Shown here one piece after another: positions 30,187 through 34,405 of a stretch of DNA of 34,405 bases. The notes beneath the pieces are model-generated. The model was not told the DNA's origin and searched no databases. It saw nothing but the letters and a program-made list of their open reading frames with translations. The position numbers and the translations under genes are program-made. Each line of letters starts with the position of its first letter. The first letter of the stretch is position 1. The stretch comes from a virus, in IMG/VR virus record IMGVR_UViG_3300050821_008083, positions 1-34,405 of that record. One strand, 5' to 3'.

Positions 30187-30845
30187 ACTGGATAGAGCGT
30201 GTGTGTCTCATGGTAGTCACGGCATGTTTTGGAATTCTGCTCTTTGAGGGCGCTCTCCTCTTGCGCGAGGCGCGCCTGAAACTCGATGAGGTGGCCGGGC
30301 AATACGCTGGACTCGTGAGGCCGACCGAGCAAGCCATTGCGCAAGTTTCAGCGGCGGGAAAGACGCTGGCACAGATCGGCGCGAAGGAACGGAATGATTT
30401 CGACGCGCAGCAAGCGTACTACCAGAAGCTCACCCAGGATACGGATGCGCTACTTGCGAGTATGAATCGCACGGTGGGGAATGTGAACGATGTGGTTCTA
30501 CCTAAAGTGGGCTCTGATCTTGATTCCCTCGCTGGGGTTTCTGTACGTGCTGGCGATGATCTGGATCGTGTTGCGAAAACACTCGACGGAACCGTTGGAG
30601 CCGCAGAGCCCCTTCTCGTATCCGTCACGGAAGATGCCCAAGACGCCCGGCCCGCGATCCAAAACTTCGCGGCCATGACCGCGCACGGCGTGGGCATCTC
30701 GGCGAGCTTGGAGGATATTTCGCATCGTGTGGATGTTGCCGTGGGAAAGGCTCTCGCTCCGAAAAACAAGTTTCTGGCGGGGCTCAACGCGATGGCCAAG
30801 GGAGCGATCACCGTCGCCGAATTCATTTTTTACGTTACGCACTGA
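30183..30845 (+). CDS. Membrane-anchored coiled-coil protein of the lysis region
   Basis: This 220-residue protein has one N-terminal membrane segment (VCLMVVTACFGILLFEGALLL, residues 7-27) and then a long helical region with AKTLAQIGAKERND and TLDGTVGAAEPLLVSV, ending in a hydrophobic AITVAEFIFYV. The layout, anchored with a long periplasmic-type coiled coil, resembles an inner-membrane spanin or a DUF948-like protein. The ATG overlaps the previous stop. A second membrane ORF is nested in another frame at 30490-30678. Confidence 0.65.
   Translation: MNWIERVCLMVVTACFGILLFEGALLLREARLKLDEVAGQYAGLVRPTEQAIAQVSAAGKTLAQIGAKERNDFDAQQAYYQKLTQDTDALLASMNRTVGNVNDVVLPKVGSDLDSLAGVSVRAGDDLDRVAKTLDGTVGAAEPLLVSVTEDAQDARPAIQNFAAMTAHGVGISASLEDISHRVDVAVGKALAPKNKFLAGLNAMAKGAITVAEFIFYVTH
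30490..30678 (+). CDS. Possible nested membrane ORF (overprinted)
   Basis: This 62-residue ORF lies wholly inside the preceding gene in another frame. It starts at ATG with a G-rich GGTGGGG about 10 bases upstream and encodes MWFYLKWALILIPSLGFLYV, continuing to a clear single membrane helix, then RKH and a Pro/Ser-rich tail. Phage lysis regions often hold such nested genes (Rz/Rz1 is the known case), but it has no lipobox cysteine, so it would not be an Rz1 lipoprotein. A real product is possible, not shown. Confidence 0.35.
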   Translation: MWFYLKWALILIPSLGFLYVLAMIWIVLRKHSTEPLEPQSPFSYPSRKMPKTPGPRSKTSRP

Positions 30846-30855
30846 GGAGGATCAC

Positions 30856-31257
30856 ATGAGTTGGCTGAAAAAGATCGGAGCAGAAATTGCTAAAATCCTG
30901 GGGATCGTGCAGAAGGCCGAGCCGACCGTGGTAAGTTTCACGGAAGCGCTCTTGCCGCAATTCGCGCCCTTCATCGCGAGCGCGGATACCATCTTTCAGA
31001 ACATCGTCAAGGAAATCGTGGCGGCGGAAACGGCGGCTGCGGCTGCAGGACAGTCGGGAACCGGCCCCCAGAAGCTCGCCGCTGTGCTTGCTAACGTCGG
31101 TCCCATGCTGGACACCTGGATCGCGTCCAACTTCCCCGGCGCGGCCAAGCTCGCCGATGCGACGAAAGCAGGGCTCGTGAACGCGGTGGTGGCGGTGCTG
31201 AATGACGTACAGCCTGCAGCTCCCGCGACCACCGCGCCCGCAGCGCCAGCGGCTTAA
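30856..31257 (+). CDS. Small amphipathic protein behind lysis genes
   Basis: This 133-residue protein starts at ATG with GAGGAGG 5 bases upstream. It begins with an amphipathic helix (WLKKIGAEIAKILGI), has a GTGPQKLAAVLANV motif seen in many phage proteins of unknown role near endolysins, and ends in an Ala/Pro tail. It closes the plus-strand run; its TAA shares the TTAA with the stop of the integrase on the other strand. Confidence 0.62.
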   Translation: MSWLKKIGAEIAKILGIVQKAEPTVVSFTEALLPQFAPFIASADTIFQNIVKEIVAAETAAAAAGQSGTGPQKLAAVLANVGPMLDTWIASNFPGAAKLADATKAGLVNAVVAVLNDVQPAAPATTAPAAPAA

Positions 31258-32381
31258 TCGCCAACGCCTGAGAACCGATCAAATGCCGCCGTGGCGCGCT
31301 TGTGAACTTCCGCGTCGCGGATATTGGCTTTGGCCGCGTACCGCAGGAGCGTGTCCGGCGAGACGTGGCCCACCCATTTCATAACTTCGGGAACGCTGTG
31401 GCCGTCGCGCAGCCACCGGGTGATGCAAGTGGAACGGAACTTGTGATCGTCCACTCGGCCACCGATCTTTGCTTTATCGGCCACGCGCTTCACGATCCGC
31501 AAAAGATGCAGGTCGGCGTGCCCCTTGGAATTGGGGAACACGAGAGCGGTCCTTGCGAGCTTCATCCCCTCCATGCGGTCCTTGATCTTGATCGTAAGCC
31601 ACACCGGAACCGGAACGTCGCGCTGCGATTCGACCGTCTTGGTATTCCAGTCCGTTTTCGGTTGCACGGTCCAGACCGAATGCTTAAAATCAATGTCGCC
31701 AAAGCAAAGGTGGGCAAGCTCTCCAGAGCGGAGCCCGGAGCACAAGAAGGAGTTGAGCACCAAGCGCTCCTCGCCAGTCGCGTGGTTCAGGAGCGCATTG
31801 ATCTCATCGTCCGTGTACTCCTCGGGCTCCCGCTCTGGTTTCGGTGGCCAGTCGTCCGCGCGCAGTTTCGTTTGCACCCCGCACCACTTGAGGAAAACCA
31901 TCACATTGAGGAAATTGTTGTAGACGCTTCGTTCAGAAAGTCCCTCGCCCGTACGCAAGTAGAGTTTGAATCCAAGCATGGCTTCTCGTGTGAAGGACTG
32001 AACATCGGTCTTTCGTGTGGCCGCTTTGAAATAGCGGAGGCTGTTGGAATATGCCTGCCAAGTCTTACGCGCCTTGTTGGCCTTGATCTCTTCGAGGTAG
32101 TCATCGATCCGGCGCGTTAGGGAATTGTCTGGAGCGGTGAGTTCTACGGGAGCGGTGAGGCCGCGCCGCGTGTATTCTTTCGCGAGGTCCATCGATTGAA
32201 TGTCGGCAACGGCTTGGGCGAAATTCTTTCCGAGCGGCTTCACCTGGCGGTGGCCATCGGCGTCTGTATACCGCGCGTAGAACGATCCCGCGCCGTCCGG
32301 CATGAGGTAGTTCCCTTTTTTCTGTTGAACAGTGACGAAGCGCTGATTGATCCGGGCGAGTAGCGTGAACTTGGCTTTCAT
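31254..32381 (-). CDS. int: Tyrosine integrase
   Basis: This 375-residue protein is a tyrosine recombinase that would join phage and host DNA at att sites. The N-terminal part (about residues 1-75) is an arm-type binding region, followed by a SAM-like core-binding domain (ARKTWQAYSNSLRYF, 104-118 region) and the catalytic domain with all residues: R218 (CSGLRSGEL), a Lys in the NTKTVESQ hairpin near 248, H313 and R316 (HKFR), H339 (WVGHVS) and the nucleophile Y348 (LLRYAA). ATG 32381 is chosen because AAGGAG lies 8 bases upstream; an earlier start would add 9 residues. It runs opposite to the virion genes and implies a temperate ancestry. Confidence 0.92.
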   Translation of the reverse strand: MKAKFTLLARINQRFVTVQQKKGNYLMPDGAGSFYARYTDADGHRQVKPLGKNFAQAVADIQSMDLAKEYTRRGLTAPVELTAPDNSLTRRIDDYLEEIKANKARKTWQAYSNSLRYFKAATRKTDVQSFTREAMLGFKLYLRTGEGLSERSVYNNFLNVMVFLKWCGVQTKLRADDWPPKPEREPEEYTDDEINALLNHATGEERLVLNSFLCSGLRSGELAHLCFGDIDFKHSVWTVQPKTDWNTKTVESQRDVPVPVWLTIKIKDRMEGMKLARTALVFPNSKGHADLHLLRIVKRVADKAKIGGRVDDHKFRSTCITRWLRDGHSVPEVMKWVGHVSPDTLLRYAAKANIRDAEVHKRATAAFDRFSGVGD

Positions 32382-32427
32382 GGTGTTTCTCCTTGAGTTC
32401 CACGTCATTGGGAACTCTACTGAGAAC

Positions 32428-32454
32428 TGTATACCATAAGCCTTGTAATGTCAA
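32428..32454 (-). promoter_or_regulatory. Integrase promoter
   Basis: On the minus strand TTGACA (32454-32449) is a perfect -35 hexamer. TATACA (32433-32428) is a good -10 with an extended TGG before it, at a 15-base spacing; TACAGT at 17 bases is an alternative. The start of transcription would fall near 32421, giving a leader of about 40 bases with an AAGGAG ribosome site before the integrase ATG. The -35 abuts one of three CAGCTAT-like repeats. Confidence 0.6.
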
Positions 32455-32516
32455 TAGCTGACGGAGAGGGTGGGATTCTAGCTATGGATTTTGCGCGCAA
32501 CCACTAAACCAGCTAT
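32454..32516. repeat. Three CAGCTAT-like short repeats upstream of int
   Basis: ATAGCTG at 32454-32460, TAGCTAT at 32479-32485 and CAGCTAT at 32510-32516 are one heptamer theme, the first inverted relative to the last. They lie next to the integrase promoter in the 200-base gap 32409-32609, the place where arm-type integrase sites, Xis sites or operators are expected. A further tandem pair, TGGCAACT at 32595-32602 and 32604-32611, lies at the other end of the gap. No att core can be named from one side only. Confidence 0.4.
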
Positions 32517-32609
32517 AAACAGCATGTTTATTGGTTTTCTTACTTCTTGCAAGTGGGACGCATGGGACTCCTGGGGCCATGTTTTACGCTTTACTGGCAA
32601 CTTTGGCAA

Positions 32610-33152
32610 CTAGGCATAGTAATCGTCCTGGCGTTTCCAGCGGTCAAAGATCGAGGGGTCATGTTTAAGCAAGAGGATCGCTGAGGCGATAAATTCGGAC
32701 GCGGGGACATTGGCAGCGGGGTTGTTGTTGAAATGGATGCAGGTGCGGTCAACCTCAAAGCCAACCGGATCGTATTTGCGGATGTATCCATTCTCGATGA
32801 AGTATTTGAAATTGCCAACTTTTGTGATTACGCCGCCCCCGTGGCCAACTGTACCGGTCGCCTTCATGACCCGCTTCAAATTCTCCATCGCTTTGGTCTC
32901 CGCTGCAAATTGGTCGAAAACGGGCATTTGCCGCCTCCTTTCTAATTCTTCACGTACTTCAGCCTGGATTCTCTTGCCATACTTGTAGGACCGCGCTGTG
33001 AAATATCCCAAACCAACAGCCAGGCCCACATCGAGCCCGCCAATGAAAAAATGGTGCCGATGAAAACTGTAGAGCCCGATCCCGAAGTCATACGCAATGA
33101 CGATTCCTTGGATGACATACACGACCGGGCTCAACCAGTTTATAAATCGCAT
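32610..33152 (-). CDS. Membrane protein with soluble C-terminal domain
   Basis: This 180-residue protein has two likely membrane segments (about residues 9-27, VVYVIQGIVIAYDFGIG, and 34-52, with GGLDVGLAVGLGYF), then a charged helix (EVREELERRRQM) and a C-terminal part with FKYFIENGYIRKYDP. AGGAGG precedes the ATG on the minus strand. It is unrecognised. In a temperate phage such a gene near int might act in exclusion or lysogenic conversion, but this is a guess. Confidence 0.65.
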   Translation of the reverse strand: MRFINWLSPVVYVIQGIVIAYDFGIGLYSFHRHHFFIGGLDVGLAVGLGYFTARSYKYGKRIQAEVREELERRRQMPVFDQFAAETKAMENLKRVMKATGTVGHGGGVITKVGNFKYFIENGYIRKYDPVGFEVDRTCIHFNNNPAANVPASEFIASAILLLKHDPSIFDRWKRQDDYYA

Positions 33153-33374
33153 CTAGCCTCCTGCGATGGGCCGAACGATGACAACATCTTGCGTGTCCCG
33201 CGTGACCTTTTCGACCGCTTCCCCGGTGTTCAGGCTGAACGCCCGGCCCCCGGTCTCCTTCTCCAAGTTATCCACAAACGCATTCACCTCGGTCATGTCT
33301 GCGGTTTGCGGATCATAATCGAGGAGCACATCGTCGCCCCTCGGACTGAACATCTTCACCTGCACGTTTGGCAT
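33153..33374 (-). CDS. Small alpha/beta hypothetical protein
   Basis: This 73-residue protein has GAGGAGG before its ATG. It opens with strand VQVKMFSPRGDDVLLDY, has a helix TEVNAFVDNLEKET, and ends with strand DVVIVRPI, a compact mixed fold. Its stop directly adjoins the start of the membrane protein gene, so the two are probably one transcript. Confidence 0.62.
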   Translation of the reverse strand: MPNVQVKMFSPRGDDVLLDYDPQTADMTEVNAFVDNLEKETGGRAFSLNTGEAVEKVTRDTQDVVIVRPIAGG

Positions 33375-33426
33375 TTCATCCTCCTCGAAGAGAATTTAGA
33401 CACCTGCGGGAAAGTTCGGTCGCCTC

Positions 33427-33810
33427 CTATGCTGCGCGTGTTTTCTTCCCTACAAACCTCGTCTCGCTCATCTTGGCCGCTCCGCGCTTGATCGCCTGGC
33501 GGTGCCGATTGGAAATGGCCGCGCTTCGGCAGTGGTCGGCGACCAGATGGTTCGCAAGCCAGCGCCACTTACGGTAGCCGTACCAAACGAAGTCCTCGCG
33601 TTCGCGTTGGACGGGTGCTTCGGCGTTACAGACGGGACATTTAATTCGCAGGCCCAGATGCGCCCCGAATTGGCGAACGTCCCAGAAGTTCTGAAAGTCG
33701 CGATCTAAGAAAGTCTGCAGGGACGCCAAGTCTTTGCGCGAGAACTGCGACAAATCGTTCGGTCTCGGCGTAGGCGATGCCGGTCGCAACGTGCTTGTTG
33801 ATGTGGCCAT
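33427..33810 (-). CDS. Hypothetical protein with CPxC zinc motif
   Basis: This 127-residue protein has a helical first half (KDLASLQTFLDRDFQNFW) and IKCPVCNAE followed by NHLVADHC, giving Cys and His ligands for zinc, then a basic C-terminus (RHRQAIKRGAAK). GGAG lies about 9 bases before ATG 33810. The first 170 bases are shared with the helix-turn-helix gene in another frame; a later TTG start in the LASLQTF region would shorten this overlap. Role unknown. Confidence 0.58.
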   Translation of the reverse strand: MATSTSTLRPASPTPRPNDLSQFSRKDLASLQTFLDRDFQNFWDVRQFGAHLGLRIKCPVCNAEAPVQREREDFVWYGYRKWRWLANHLVADHCRSAAISNRHRQAIKRGAAKMSETRFVGKKTRAA

Positions 33811-34168
33811 TGGGTAACGCTCCTTCTGAACTAGACGTGTTGGGCCTCTTATAGAGATGATAATTCACCGCGCCTGTGGGAATGTTGAGCTTTTGGGAGA
33901 TTTCCTTAACACTATATTTTTGTTCGCGAAGAGCATGTATTTGAGGGACGAGGCCGGTGTACTTGCTTCCCCCTCTCGGCCTTAACATACTGGACGCGGG
34001 GACGGCGGGGGGCAGTGCCCTCTTGCCGATTATCCCGCGATTGATTTTACTTACGCTGGAGGGATGAATCTGATGTCTCGCTCCAATCGCCTTATGTGTG
34101 AGCCCTAGCGCGATGTCTGCTTTAATCGCGGCGACCTTCTCTGGGGTGAACGCTTGGTGTGTGGGCAT
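33641..34168 (-). CDS. DNA-binding protein with two helix-turn-helix units
   Basis: This 175-residue protein contains two resolvase- or sigma-like HTH units: VAAIKADIALGLTHKAIGAR with HQIHPSSVSKI (residues 12-42) and ALREQKYSVKEISQKLNIP with TGAVNYHLYK (79-107). Both resemble helices that bind DNA in recombinase-like or transposase-like regulators. The C-terminus (ERFVAVLAQRLGVP) is helical. GGAG lies 9 bases upstream of the ATG. It is the best candidate in the window for a regulator of the minus-strand genes. Confidence 0.7.
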   Translation of the reverse strand: MPTHQAFTPEKVAAIKADIALGLTHKAIGARHQIHPSSVSKINRGIIGKRALPPAVPASSMLRPRGGSKYTGLVPQIHALREQKYSVKEISQKLNIPTGAVNYHLYKRPNTSSSEGALPNGHINKHVATGIAYAETERFVAVLAQRLGVPADFLRSRLSELLGRSPIRGASGPAN

Positions 34169-34180
34169 AAAGGACAGCTC

Positions 34181-34405
34181 CTATTTGACAACTAGAATCA
34201 TACGCGAGTGAGTCTTTTTGAGAAAAGCGCGGATCGGGCCTCGTTCAATCTCCGCGCCGCCGACGACGAGCGTGCGAAGCTCTTTCCACCTATCTTTGAA
34301 CTCCTGCCGATAGAAATCCAAAGTTCTCTCCAGGATGTTCTTTCGCGAGCGTGTCTGAGCATGCCGGACTTCCTCCTGATAGTACCGCACCGCGCTTTCG
34401 AGTTG
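34181..34405 (-). CDS. Hypothetical protein, cut by the window edge
   Basis: The frame stays open to the right edge of the window (QLESA then VRYYQEE), so the 5' end is missing or the start is GTG 34390. The visible part is a basic helical region (RKNILERTLDFYRQEF) followed by LRTLVVGGAEIERG. It precedes the HTH gene by 12 bases on the same strand. Not recognised. Confidence 0.5.
   Translation of the reverse strand, partial: QLESAVRYYQEEVRHAQTRSRKNILERTLDFYRQEFKDRWKELRTLVVGGAEIERGPIRAFLKKTHSRMILVVK

Noticed and set aside
1-34405. CRISPR array, rRNA or insertion sequence
   Set aside because: No regularly spaced repeats, rRNA-like stretches, transposase genes or terminal inverted repeats were seen.

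Overview
The window is part of a double-stranded DNA tailed phage or prophage, most likely with a podovirus-like virion. It carries a large terminase, a large portal protein, a scaffold-like protein, an N4-gp56-type major capsid protein, a tail-nozzle-like protein, glutamine-rich internal (ejection) proteins, a peptidase M15 endolysin with small membrane proteins, and a tyrosine integrase. Genes are tightly packed with ATGA, GTGA or TAATG overlaps, Shine-Dalgarno sites are common, and GTG or TTG starts are frequent. The host is not identifiable with certainty. The GC-rich codon use, the secreted beta-helix protein with an N-terminal signal peptide and the style of several tail genes would fit a soil-type bacterium such as an Acidobacteriota, but that is a tentative impression only. 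No replication genes, small terminase or obvious lysogenic repressor were recognised, so the genome probably continues beyond the window.

Layout. (1) 1-3.7 kb, plus strand: small accessory genes, including a macro-domain-like protein, a zinc-ribbon-like protein and a ribbon-helix-helix protein. (2) 3.7-4.8 kb: a glycosyltransferase overlapping a SAM methyltransferase. (3) 4.87-9.36 kb: small virion-type proteins, two of which have paralogues behind the capsid gene, then a signal-peptide beta-helix protein and a duplicated-Cys-motif protein. (4) 9.36-14.2 kb: terminase, portal, a small helical protein and scaffold. (5) 14.17-15.97 kb: a glycosyltransferase-like protein, a histidine phosphatase and a second clear glycosyltransferase, inserted between scaffold and capsid. 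(6) 16.0-24.6 kb: capsid, the paralogous virion proteins, adaptor- and nozzle-like tail proteins with an HNH endonuclease between them, and a GNAT-like protein. (7) 24.6-29.1 kb: three internal-virion-type proteins with a second HNH gene between the first two. (8) 29.1-31.26 kb: a tiny minus-strand membrane ORF, then the lysis region. (9) 31.25-34.4 kb, minus strand: integrase with a consensus-like promoter, followed upstream by small accessory and helix-turn-helix genes up to the window edge.

How the parts may work together. The terminase, portal, scaffold, capsid and tail genes form one virion-assembly programme. The sugar-related genes (3717-4804 and 14166-15965) are embedded in that programme rather than in an early region, which suggests, as inference only, that this phage modifies its own virion or the host surface with a sugar or methyl-sugar. 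The macro-domain protein may act on ADP-ribose metabolites or ADP-ribosylated targets during infection. The two HNH genes are typical selfish passengers; one sits seamlessly between two genes, and the other lies beside a sharp compositional change in the gene before it.
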